Origin: Streptomyces sp. GQFP
GTDB taxonomy: Bacteria > Actinomycetota > Actinomycetes > Streptomycetales > Streptomycetaceae
Assembly: GCF_021545335.1 (NCBI RefSeq)
Contig: NZ_CP089312.1
Coordinates: forward strand, 3,100,001 to 3,164,000
DNA: 64,000 nucleotides
Reading direction: 5' to 3'
Below, piece by piece: positions 56,501 through 63,353 of the stretch. Numbering within the stretch: the first letter of the stretch is position 1; each line of letters starts with the position of its first letter. The notes below the pieces were generated by a model. That model was not told where the DNA came from and did no database searches. It saw nothing but the letters and a program-made list of their open reading frames with translations. The translations under genes were made by a program, and so were the position numbers.

Positions 56501-56876
56501 GGGCCTCCGCCCAGTCTCCGTGGGCCGCCGACCGGGCCGCGTCCTTGAGCCGCTGCTCGAAGACGTGCACATCGACCTCGGCGGGGGCCACCCGCAGCGC
56601 GTAGCCCGGCGGCTGGGTGACCAGCAGGGCGCTTCCCACGGGGCCGAAGGCCCGGCGTACCTCGGCGACCAGGGCCCGGACGCGTGCCTCGGGCGCGCTG
56701 GGCCGGCGTCCACCCCACACGCTCTGGGTCAGACGGTCGACCGACACGACATGGTCGGCGTTGAGCAACAGCACGGCACAGAGGGCGCGTTGGCGTCCGG
56801 TGAGGACCACACGGCGCCTGTCGACCTCGGCCTCCAGGGGACCGAGCAGACGAAACCGAGGCGCTGGGTTGAACAT
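53505..56876 (-). CDS. AfsR/SARP-family regulator with NB-ARC ATPase and TPR domains
   Basis: 1123 residues. Residues 1-95 form the winged-helix DNA-binding domain, 96-245 the BTAD. An NB-ARC ATPase follows with Walker A GPAGVGKTAL near 299 and Walker B RRILVVLDDV. About 730-1060 is a TPR array. This is the AfsR architecture, a switch controlled by ligand or phosphorylation. It sits immediately downstream of the peptide cluster on the same strand (74 bases after the M50-like gene), so it is the most likely cluster regulator. Confidence 0.93.
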   Translation of the reverse strand: MFNPAPRFRLLGPLEAEVDRRRVVLTGRQRALCAVLLLNADHVVSVDRLTQSVWGGRRPSAPEARVRALVAEVRRAFGPVGSALLVTQPPGYALRVAPAEVDVHVFEQRLKDAARSAAHGDWAEAHRCHDEALTLWRGEPLPDLPALEAERRRLTELYIAAQEGRSEADMELGRHRTAVAELVRLTSDHPLRERPHALLMRALQRDGRTADALAVHAGFRRRLVDELGVEPSDELGALQQSLLRGDVGHANAPVSRPGAPVETRPVPRQLPREPRRFVGRGSHLRLLDACRRQAEALALIVGPAGVGKTALALHWAHRIAGDFPDGQLFLDMRGFDDAEPMTPQEALPLLLQGLGCASRDIPLGWEAQAALYRTVLAERRILVVLDDVADASYVRDLLPASSGSLTLVTSRHKLNGLVTMDGAYRVSCDVLDSGEALELISAAVGTDAVAADPESATRLVELCDRLPLALCVASSWIGDRPGSIRDYVQDLAERGRLARLHVEGEESVAVRAALDLSYEGLSAEARRAFRLLGLVAGTGRSAAAAAAGAGIDEPGMSDLLRLAQRVHLLRDAGGGRSAWHDLVHEYARDRAVAEDDESERGSAVERILDHYLQSVVNVARVCGLYVPRECPPPIESSTPRGFGTSEEAYAWFESEWEDIAAAIGHAAEHGPARFAWQLVDALLDLFHHRRPMSEWIRLAAVAREAAERSGSLQGQAAMHLSTGNALWRNGDLRGALTEYEEAEALACRAGWLFGEAAGLQGRGVTLKLLGRPQEVPPLYHRCLDIYRQLGVTKSAEIMLINMASLYHSLGRLAEAEDAVTEVLSQLGEGGRHTHSMALVNLALILQEQARFAEATTTLRKCLLVSRDSGSVYGEAVALETLGRVFDDSGDSARAIRAYEDALALSRQVGNRNCEVDSLVGLAQVKVRTGRPDEAAGHLDDARDIAEQTGHRTGLVEVLRANATVCCARGEYENAITHLAHAAQLAVEGAPLALPRIHTLTALVLLETGAVADALRAAEEAVDRAGESGQRLSLARALTARAAARDGAGDARSGLADRDEAHTLFEAIRAPDGHYRTAVPWLPEPRPQRRRRLFQELPSDAGARFDRYEVTHFDDLEAGGHGVS

Positions 56877-56950
56877 TCACAGAACGTAGACCACCGCCGT
56901 TGGGGAGGCAATGAGGGTTTACCCGACAGCGGAGCGACGCTGTCCGGTTC

Positions 56951-58159
56951 TCAGTCCCGTCGAAGCCGCCGCCCTCCCGCGTGCCACGCCCGCCGCAGTC
57001 GGCCCGAATGGCGACGCCACCACAGACAGGCCCATGTTCCCTGCAGTCCGGCCAGCACGAGGACCGTCACCAAGGCGTCCAGTCGGCCCCACGGGTCGGC
57101 GCCGTGCACGAGCTGGTCGAGCGAGCGGGTGAACAGGGGCAGGGTGACCTCGGTGAGGAGCCGGATGCCGACGAACACACAGGCGACGGTTCCGGCCACG
57201 GCACCCAGGGCGTAGGCCTTGAGAAAGCGCCGCTCGGCGGTGCGCAGGGAACTCAGGGGATCCTGGTGGCGCCGTCCGCACATCCGCGCCGCGAGGTGGC
57301 GCAGATAGCGGCCGGTGTCCGCGTAGAGGTTGCGGCAGCCCGTGAGGTCCTGGATGACGAAGTAGAGGTCCGTCCGCATGAACACGAGGCACTGGTTCGC
57401 GAACGCGGCCACCAGGGTCATCGCGATGACGGGCAGGAGCGCGAAGTCCCCGCCCAGGAACCGGGCCAGGACGCAGGATCCCCAGATCGCCGCGTCGAGG
57501 GCGATCCCGGAGAGATAGACCGTGAGCCGCTCCTTGCGGCCCTTCAGCCAGATGCCCGACACCTCCGTCTGCGCCACCAGGAACTGCAGTCGTGTCCCGA
57601 GCCGGATCCGTCCGGGCACACCGGCGGCACGGGCCGTGACCAGGTGCGTCATCTCGTGCAGGGCTATGAGGCACACGGCCACCGCGCCCTGCGCGAGCAG
57701 GTTGAACGTGCCGTACTCGGTCCACAGCAGGTCGCCCCAGGACGGCAGGGCACCCGGATCCCACAGAGCCGCCAGGAGGGCGACCACGGGGACCGCCAGG
57801 AGAAGCCCGTGCAGGACCGGGCTCATGGCCCAGCGGACATGGGTCGGCCGCAGCCGGGGAAACGAGACGGCCGACGGCTCGGAGTCGATACGCCGGTCGC
57901 CGATGGACGCCACCAGTCCGGCTCCGCTGAGCCGCTCCACGAACGCGCCGACGTCCAGGTCGCGTCCGGTGTCCGTGCGCAGGCTGCTCCTGGCCTCCTC
58001 GACCGTACGGCCCTCGGCGAGGAGCCGTAGGGCGGCCAGTCCGATCCCGGGCAGGGCGACGACCTGGTCGTGGCCCTGCCGCCCCACGATCCACTCACCC
58101 CGGTCCGGCCGGACCTCCAGTGCGTGCAGCCCCACCCGGACGCCGCGATCGTCGGTCAC
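56951..58159 (-). CDS. M50-like membrane metalloprotease with PqqD-like N-terminal domain
   Basis: 402 residues from a GTG at 58159 that overlaps the ThiF stop (GTGA). Residues 1-90 resemble a PqqD/RiPP recognition element (HALEVRPDRGEWIVG, LPGIGLAALRLLAEGRTVEEA, then a wing). Several membrane helices follow, with a HExxH zinc site, HEMTH at 168-172, and the conserved MRTDLYFVIQDLTGC segment (D264). This is the layout of peptide-maturation M50 proteases found with modified-peptide clusters. It may cleave or export the modified precursor. The order with ThiF suggests one complex. Confidence 0.85.
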   Translation of the reverse strand: MTDDRGVRVGLHALEVRPDRGEWIVGRQGHDQVVALPGIGLAALRLLAEGRTVEEARSSLRTDTGRDLDVGAFVERLSGAGLVASIGDRRIDSEPSAVSFPRLRPTHVRWAMSPVLHGLLLAVPVVALLAALWDPGALPSWGDLLWTEYGTFNLLAQGAVAVCLIALHEMTHLVTARAAGVPGRIRLGTRLQFLVAQTEVSGIWLKGRKERLTVYLSGIALDAAIWGSCVLARFLGGDFALLPVIAMTLVAAFANQCLVFMRTDLYFVIQDLTGCRNLYADTGRYLRHLAARMCGRRHQDPLSSLRTAERRFLKAYALGAVAGTVACVFVGIRLLTEVTLPLFTRSLDQLVHGADPWGRLDALVTVLVLAGLQGTWACLWWRRHSGRLRRAWHAGGRRLRRD

Positions 58160-59229
58160 GGGTTGCACAGCCGGCAGTCGGGCCGCGCGGGATGCCGTAC
58201 GTCGACCAGCTGGTCGGGGGCGATCAGGTTGAGGCCCCGCACGAACCCGGGCGCCGACCGGTTGGTCCCGGTGAGCAGCGCGATGACCTCGTGGGCGATC
58301 AGCTGTCCGGAGATCCCGGCGGCGGGGGCCAGTACGCCCGCTCCCCCGAGGTCGGGATGCCAGCCCGGCCTCAGCTTCGCCTCCTCGCCCGCTCCGACGC
58401 ATTCGAAGCAGGGGCCCTGCGGACCGTAGACGCCGACGGTGACCAGGGGTCCGTTGTATCCGGCGCTCACCCAGGGAACGCCGAGCGCGGCACAGACCCG
58501 GCTGGTCATCTTGGCGATGAGGTCGTTGCGGGGTTCGTCCGCGCAGAGGGCGAAGGCGTCGCACCCCGAGACGAGTTTCCTCAGCCCCTCCTCCGTGTCG
58601 ACCATCCGGACGTCATGGGTGAACGTTCCGGTGGAGTTGACCCCCGCGAGGCGCTCGGCGGCGACCTCCGCCTTGGGGCGCCCCAGGTCGGCCTCGCCGT
58701 ACAGCGCCTGGCGGGTCAGGTTGGACAGCTCGACGGAGTCCGGGTCGACGAGGTGGAGGCTGCCGACACCGGCGGCGGCCAGCGCCCACGCCGCGTGACT
58801 GCCCGTGCCGCCGACGCCCAGGACGGCCACCCGCGCGAACTTGAGCCGCCACTGCGCCTCCCACGGGTCGCTGCCCGGTCTCAGGTCCACCCGCCGGAAG
58901 TAGGCGTGGTTGCGGCTGTACCGCTCGATCTCGGCATCGGTGAGGCCGGTCGGCGGGCCGACGGCCGCGTCCTCGACGTAGCCGGAGTTCAGGAGGTCCC
59001 GGAGCAGTTTCGCGGCGCCTTCGGGGCCCAGTCGCGGGTGTTCGGCGGCCAGCTCCTTCTCGACGACCTCGGGCGAGGCGGTGCCGTCCAGCTTGGTCAG
59101 GGCGGCCCAGACCCAGCCATGGGGGTCGGTGATCTCCGCCGCGATTCCGTAGATCTCGCCGCCGATACGGATGGTTCCGTCGTCGAAGCGGTGGGCGGTG
59201 TGTTCGGGTTTCACACGTGGACGTCTCAA
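58156..59229 (-). CDS. ThiF/E1-like protein with N-terminal leader-binding-like domain
   Basis: 357 residues from a TTG at 59229 (GAGGAG eight bases upstream); a GTG at 59214 is also possible. Residues 10-90 look like a winged-helix RiPP recognition element. The E1-like adenylation domain has GVGGTGS at 138-144, NLTRQ near 170 and the zinc cysteine pairs CFEC and CRLC (the latter at the C-terminus). Such lone ThiF proteins bind precursor leaders and activate peptide carboxylates, or help cyclodehydratases, but no YcaO partner is present. It lies 62 bases downstream of the 47-residue peptide gene. Confidence 0.87.
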   Translation of the reverse strand: MRRPRVKPEHTAHRFDDGTIRIGGEIYGIAAEITDPHGWVWAALTKLDGTASPEVVEKELAAEHPRLGPEGAAKLLRDLLNSGYVEDAAVGPPTGLTDAEIERYSRNHAYFRRVDLRPGSDPWEAQWRLKFARVAVLGVGGTGSHAAWALAAAGVGSLHLVDPDSVELSNLTRQALYGEADLGRPKAEVAAERLAGVNSTGTFTHDVRMVDTEEGLRKLVSGCDAFALCADEPRNDLIAKMTSRVCAALGVPWVSAGYNGPLVTVGVYGPQGPCFECVGAGEEAKLRPGWHPDLGGAGVLAPAAGISGQLIAHEVIALLTGTNRSAPGFVRGLNLIAPDQLVDVRHPARPDCRLCNP

Positions 59230-59291
59230 GACCGATACTCCTCGAAGGATGTGCCTGTCGGCGGAGTCACCTCCGCCGACAGGACCTGCTG

Positions 59292-59435
59292 CTACCGGGA
59301 GACTGCCTTGGTCTCGATGGTCTCGATCTTGTCGAGCAGCCGGATCTCGATGGTCTCGGGCTGCTGGACCGTCTCGGGCCGGACCGTCTCGATCCGGCCC
59401 GTGCTCTGCCCGACCTGCGTGTTGTTCTCCTGCAT
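59292..59435 (-). CDS. Candidate precursor peptide rich in Glu-Thr motifs (47 residues)
   Basis: A 47-residue frame with an excellent GGAGGAG site seven bases before its ATG. The first 13 residues (MQENNTQVGQSTG) are polar. The rest repeats ET motifs (IETV, PETV, PETI, IETI, ETK) with isolated Arg and Lys, ending KAVSR. It has no cysteine and no signal peptide. It lies between the signal peptidase and ThiF genes in the same direction. The repeats suggest a modifiable core or a scaffold, but whether it is a substrate, an immunity factor or a chaperone is unknown. Confidence 0.7.
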   Translation of the reverse strand: MQENNTQVGQSTGRIETVRPETVQQPETIEIRLLDKIETIETKAVSR

Positions 59436-59515
59436 GACTTCTCCTCCTCGTTGGTGGTGCGTTTTCCTCTCCCGGCGGTGCGCGGGCCGAGCCGGCCCTC
59501 GCTGTCCGACGGAGG

Positions 59516-59971
59516 TCAAAGGCGCAGCCAGACCGCTCCGAGGACCCGTTCCACGGGGAACGGCCCCATCTGGCGCGAGTCGAAGCTGACGTCCGCGTTG
59601 TCACCGAGCAGCAGCACATGGCCCGGCGGTACGCGCTCGGCCACACCCGCGGGGGTGGTCCAGAGCCCGCCGGGTCCGGCCGCGACCCGCTTGACGAGCC
59701 ACTGCCGGCCGGCCACCGGTTGCCGTCGGCTGCCCAGCCCGGCCGGTGGAACGGGCCAGCTCCGGGTGCGAGTGTCGGGCTGTTCGACGACGACCACCCC
59801 GCCGGGCGGCGGCACGACCCCGCGCCGCACCACCACGTGGTCACCAGGGCGGTAGGCGGGCAGCATGCTGTGGCCGACCACGGTGACCGACACCAGCCGT
59901 CGGCGCAACTGCCAGGCCGCACCGGCGGCGACGACGCACGCGGCGACCGCGACCAGCCCGAGCCGGATCAC
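59516..59971 (-). CDS. S26 family signal peptidase-like protein
   Basis: 151 residues from a GTG at 59971 that overlaps the ABC exporter stop. One membrane helix (residues 5-20) places the catalytic part outside. The Ser is S35 in GHSMLPAYRPGD and the Lys is K94 in QWLVKRVAAGPG; the later box GHVLLLGDNADVSFDSRQMG is complete. It is shorter than housekeeping SipA-type enzymes, like peptidases dedicated to a single peptide. The six-cysteine peptide has an AAAG site that fits its specificity. Confidence 0.88.
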   Translation of the reverse strand: MIRLGLVAVAACVVAAGAAWQLRRRLVSVTVVGHSMLPAYRPGDHVVVRRGVVPPPGGVVVVEQPDTRTRSWPVPPAGLGSRRQPVAGRQWLVKRVAAGPGGLWTTPAGVAERVPPGHVLLLGDNADVSFDSRQMGPFPVERVLGAVWLRL

Positions 59972-61869
59972 CGTGCCGCCTCCTGGGCCGAGGGCAGCTC
60001 CGGCCGCTCGCTGTATCCCGCGGCCTGCAGGGTGAACAGACGCGCGTACGCGCCGCCCCGGGCCAGCAGGGCGGAGTGGTCGCCCTGCTCGACGATCCTG
60101 CCCTGCGCCAGGACGACGATCCGGTCCGCGTCCCGCACGGATCCGAGCCGGTGGGAGATCAGCAGCCGGGTGCCGCCCCGGTGGAAGTCGTCCACTTCCA
60201 CGTGCAGTTGGTACTCGGCCTCCGCGTCGAGGCCCGAGGTGGGTTCGTCCAGGATCAGGAAGTCCCGCCGCTCGCGCACCAGGGCGCGGGCCAGCGCCAG
60301 CCGTTGCATCTGGCCGCCGGACAGCAGGACGCCTGTCGTCGCGTCGTCCTCGTCCGTGCCGGGGAAGAAGGTCCGCGTGACGAGGGTGTCGTAGCCAAGG
60401 GGAAAGCCGGCGATCGTCTCGTGCACACCGGCCCGCCGGGCCGCCTCGGTCACCCGGGCGGGATCGTCCAGCGTGTCCGGATCGCCGAGGGCGATGTTCT
60501 CCCGGACGGTCAGGTCGTAGTGCATGAAGTCCTGGAACACCGCGCTCATCCGGGAGCGCAGTTCCTCGGGGGCCACGTCCCGGATGTCGACGCCGTCCCA
60601 GAGGATGGCGCCGCAGGTCGGGTCGTAGAACCGGCAGAGCAGTTTGACCAGAGTGGACTTCCCGGCGCCGTTCAGGCCGACCAGGGCCAGGCTCTGGCCT
60701 CGTGGGATCACGAGGTCCACGCCCCGGATGATCCACGGCTGGTCCTCGGCGTACCGGAACCAGACGTCCCGCAGTTCGATGTGGTGCTCCAGGGGCGGCA
60801 ACGGGCGCGGATCCGCACGGCGTTCGAGGTCGGGGCCGGCCATGGTCACCTCCTGGTAGTGCCCGAACAAGGTCAGTGCCTGGTGGGCGCGGGCGGTGCT
60901 GTCGGCGAGCTGCGCCACCGCCGCCTGTACTCCCGCGACGGCGGCGATGAAGATGGCGATGTCCCCCAGCGTCAGCGCGCCCGACCGCGCGCTCTGCAGG
61001 GCCCACACCAGACCGGCCCCGGACACCAGCGCGGCGAGCAGTGCCAGGCCCGACTGGGTGGACAGCTCACGGCGGTCGATGCGGCGCCGGGAGGCGTCCG
61101 TCGTCAGCCGCTCCCGCTGCATACGCCCGAGCAGGAAGCCCCCCGAGCCGAACAGCCGTACCTCCTTGGCCGCGTTGACGTCGGAGAGCAACTGATCGAA
61201 GAACAGTTCGCGTCGTTCCCCGGGGCTGATGCTCCAGAGCATCTCCGCCCGGCGACGGGAGAGAACGATCTCCGCAGCCAGCACGGGAAGCGCGAAGACG
61301 AGGACGAACACGGCCATCAGCGGGGCCAGGGCGGCCAGCGACGCCAGGAAACCCGTGATGGTGATACCGGCCCGGGCCACTCCGAGTGTCCCGCTCACCA
61401 CGGCACCGGGCGTGTTGCGCCCGGACTGCTTCGCCATCCGCAGCGTGTCGAGGAACTCCGGGTCCTCGAAGGGGCCCAGCCCCGCGAACCTGCCCACGGC
61501 GGAGAACAGCCTGTTCTGCGCGAGGGTTCCGGTCCTCCGCCCCAACTCCGCCTGGAGGTAGGCGGAGAGATGGGGAAGCACGGCCTGCACGACTCCTACG
61601 GCGGCGAGTCCGACGGCCAGCGCGGCCAGAGTGCTCGCCTGCGCATGGGCGGTGAGGTGATCGAGGGCGATCTTGGTGAGCCAGCCGAGGCCCACCGGGA
61701 GGACACCGCCGACCAGATCGAGCGCGGCGTAGACGAGCAGTGCCGTCGGCGCGGCCTCGAATCCGAGGGCCAAAGCCGCCGCCAGGCGCTTCGGCCCGGG
61801 TCCCCGCTCGACCCCTGTACGGGCGGGGTTCGGCGCCTGTCCCGACACGCCGGACTTCTCTATGGGCAT
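59968..61869 (-). CDS. ABC exporter (fused permease and ATPase)
   Basis: 633 residues. The N-terminal 330 residues hold six helices (LLVYAALDLVGGVLPVGLGW, VGVVQAVLPHL). The C-terminal ATPase has Walker A GLNGAGKST near 396, signature LSGGQMQRLALARAL near 513, Walker B FLILDEPTSGLD and H-loop ISHRLGS. There is no C39 peptidase domain at the N-terminus, so leader removal must come from another enzyme, most simply the overlapping S26 peptidase. It is probably the homodimeric peptide exporter of the cluster. It starts six bases after the thioredoxin-like gene. Confidence 0.92.
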   Translation of the reverse strand: MPIEKSGVSGQAPNPARTGVERGPGPKRLAAALALGFEAAPTALLVYAALDLVGGVLPVGLGWLTKIALDHLTAHAQASTLAALAVGLAAVGVVQAVLPHLSAYLQAELGRRTGTLAQNRLFSAVGRFAGLGPFEDPEFLDTLRMAKQSGRNTPGAVVSGTLGVARAGITITGFLASLAALAPLMAVFVLVFALPVLAAEIVLSRRRAEMLWSISPGERRELFFDQLLSDVNAAKEVRLFGSGGFLLGRMQRERLTTDASRRRIDRRELSTQSGLALLAALVSGAGLVWALQSARSGALTLGDIAIFIAAVAGVQAAVAQLADSTARAHQALTLFGHYQEVTMAGPDLERRADPRPLPPLEHHIELRDVWFRYAEDQPWIIRGVDLVIPRGQSLALVGLNGAGKSTLVKLLCRFYDPTCGAILWDGVDIRDVAPEELRSRMSAVFQDFMHYDLTVRENIALGDPDTLDDPARVTEAARRAGVHETIAGFPLGYDTLVTRTFFPGTDEDDATTGVLLSGGQMQRLALARALVRERRDFLILDEPTSGLDAEAEYQLHVEVDDFHRGGTRLLISHRLGSVRDADRIVVLAQGRIVEQGDHSALLARGGAYARLFTLQAAGYSERPELPSAQEAAR

Positions 61870-61875
61870 GGCACC

Positions 61876-62451
61876 TCAGCCGCCCACGAGATCCGGCTGG
61901 CGGAGCGGCGCCGCGTCGTTCGGGAGCGCCGCGGAACTCTGCGTGGAGACCACGACCGTTCCCTCTCCGTCCACCAGGACGTAGGTCGGGAAGACGGAGA
62001 TGCCGAGGCTCTCCACGATCTCGGACGCCCTGTCGACGCCGGGGACGACGTAGCCCAGTTGGCCGAGTTCGTTCTGGTAGTACGGGAGCCCGTCGGCGTC
62101 ACCGACGACGATCGAGAACACCCGGTCGCGACTGATGCCCGACGCCCGCAGGAACGACTTGTAGGCGGGCATCTGCATCTTGCAGCCCGTACAGCCGACG
62201 GACTGGAACGCGAGCACCCACGGCCCCGAACCGGCGCCGGGCAGACGCACTTCCTCGCCGGTCACGTCGACGAGCGCTGAACTCGGCGGAATCACGGTGC
62301 CCACTTCGGGGGCACTCCCCCGACGGTTGCTCAACAGGCCTTGCTCGGTGAGCGGATCGAGGAGATTCTTCACCCGAAGAGCGACGGCCACGGAAAGACC
62401 GCACGCCGCTGAAGCCGTCAACAGGGCGAGGACGGAAAGCACGATCCCCAT
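61876..62451 (-). CDS. MauD/TlpA-like membrane-anchored thioredoxin
   Basis: 191 residues from the ATG at 62451. An N-terminal membrane anchor (LSVLALLTASAACGLSVAVAL) is followed by a thioredoxin fold whose active site is C87-T-G-C90, with the preceding strand WVLAFQSVG. The later FPTYVLVDGEG is the cis-Pro strand. The CTGC active site, instead of CPxC, matches methylamine-utilisation MauD-type or TlpA-like disulfide enzymes. With the MauE-like gene 14 bases upstream it should form or isomerise the disulfides of the cysteine-rich peptide. Confidence 0.88.
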   Translation of the reverse strand: MGIVLSVLALLTASAACGLSVAVALRVKNLLDPLTEQGLLSNRRGSAPEVGTVIPPSSALVDVTGEEVRLPGAGSGPWVLAFQSVGCTGCKMQMPAYKSFLRASGISRDRVFSIVVGDADGLPYYQNELGQLGYVVPGVDRASEIVESLGISVFPTYVLVDGEGTVVVSTQSSAALPNDAAPLRQPDLVGG

Positions 62452-62465
62452 GCGCACTCCATTTC

Positions 62466-62984
62466 TCAAGTCACAGGTGTGGTGCGGAAGAGGGAGGCCA
62501 GCTCCCCCAGATGAAGCAGGGTCACCCCGAAGACGGCCGCGGGAGCCGCGACCACGGCGTACTCGGACAGGGCGGGGCCCGCCGAACGTGCTGCCGCCCA
62601 CCAGGTGAGGGCGCAGATGACCAACAGAAGAAGGTTGCGTACGACATGCGCTCCCGACACGGGAGTGTCGTCCGCGCCGGCACAACCACAGGACGCGGCC
62701 GGATTCGACCGCAGCAGGCCGATCAGATACAGCGTGAAGACGCCGAGAAGAACAGCGGCCACGAAGTATCCGGCCCATTCCGACGGGCGCAGCAACAGGA
62801 GTCCGGCAGCGCTCCATTCGACCGCCGGAACCGCTGCGGCCAAGGCGCCGGAAAACCTGCCGAGCCTCGGAACCGTCGCCGTCAGATGCCGCCGGAAGGC
62901 GCGCAGATCCCTGGCCTTCTGCACGCCGGACCAGATGAACACCGTGACCAGGCACAGTTGCCCGAACGCTGCTACCGCTTGCAT
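62466..62984 (-). CDS. MauE/DoxX-like redox membrane protein
   Basis: 172 residues from the ATG at 62984 with five hydrophobic helices (LCLVTVFIWSGVQKARDL, WAGYFVAAVLLGVFTLYLIGLL, VVRNLLLLVICALTWWAA). The diagnostic CGC pair (C99, C101) lies in a polar loop after helix 4, as in MauE-type quinone-linked thiol oxidases. It should reoxidise the thioredoxin-like partner encoded next to it. It lies 75 bases downstream of the cysteine-rich peptide gene. Confidence 0.85.
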   Translation of the reverse strand: MQAVAAFGQLCLVTVFIWSGVQKARDLRAFRRHLTATVPRLGRFSGALAAAVPAVEWSAAGLLLLRPSEWAGYFVAAVLLGVFTLYLIGLLRSNPAASCGCAGADDTPVSGAHVVRNLLLLVICALTWWAAARSAGPALSEYAVVAAPAAVFGVTLLHLGELASLFRTTPVT

Positions 62985-63059
62985 GGGTCCCCGATTGACG
63001 TACGGATCGGTACGCGGGAGGGCCGCCGTGCGTGAGACCGGCACGGCGGCCACCCTCGG

Positions 63060-63233
63060 TCAGACGCAGCGCAGCGTGCAGTTGGGCAGGTAGCAGCAGT
63101 GGAGCTTGTAGATCTGTCCCCCGGAGACCCTGTTGTCGTAGTAGCAGTCGGCCGCACAGCCGGCCGCCGCGGTCGTCTGGGGGAGCAGCTTGCCGGCGAC
63201 ACGGCCGGCCACACCACGCAGCATCTTGGACAT
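63060..63233 (-). CDS. Candidate six-cysteine precursor peptide (57 residues)
   Basis: A 57-residue frame with GAGGAGA eight bases before its ATG (protein begins MSKMLRGVAGRVAGKLL). The first 25 residues form a basic amphipathic leader (MLRGVAGRVAGKLLPQ) with a TTAAAG stretch that fits S26 cleavage. The C-terminal part has six cysteines (C26, C30, C46, C47, C52, C56), a CC pair and several aromatics, ending LRCV. It is the first gene of the cluster, directly upstream of the MauE and MauD-like pair, so three disulfides are likely. It has no known relatives that I can name. Confidence 0.8.
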   Translation of the reverse strand: MSKMLRGVAGRVAGKLLPQTTAAAGCAADCYYDNRVSGGQIYKLHCCYLPNCTLRCV

Positions 63234-63353
63234 CAAGGTTCTCCTCGTCTGGCATTCCTGTCGGATGCCCCAGGTCCCAGGGGGTCCCGGGGGTTTCCGA
63301 CCTTGTTGCCCAAGCCTCTCCGAGGGAACTTTCTCCGGGCTTTCAGCGCCCTT

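Noticed and set aside
60076..62280. 734-residue plus-strand open frame
   Set aside because: Antisense to the ABC exporter and thioredoxin genes, both with intact motifs; no ribosome site or motif in the forward frame.
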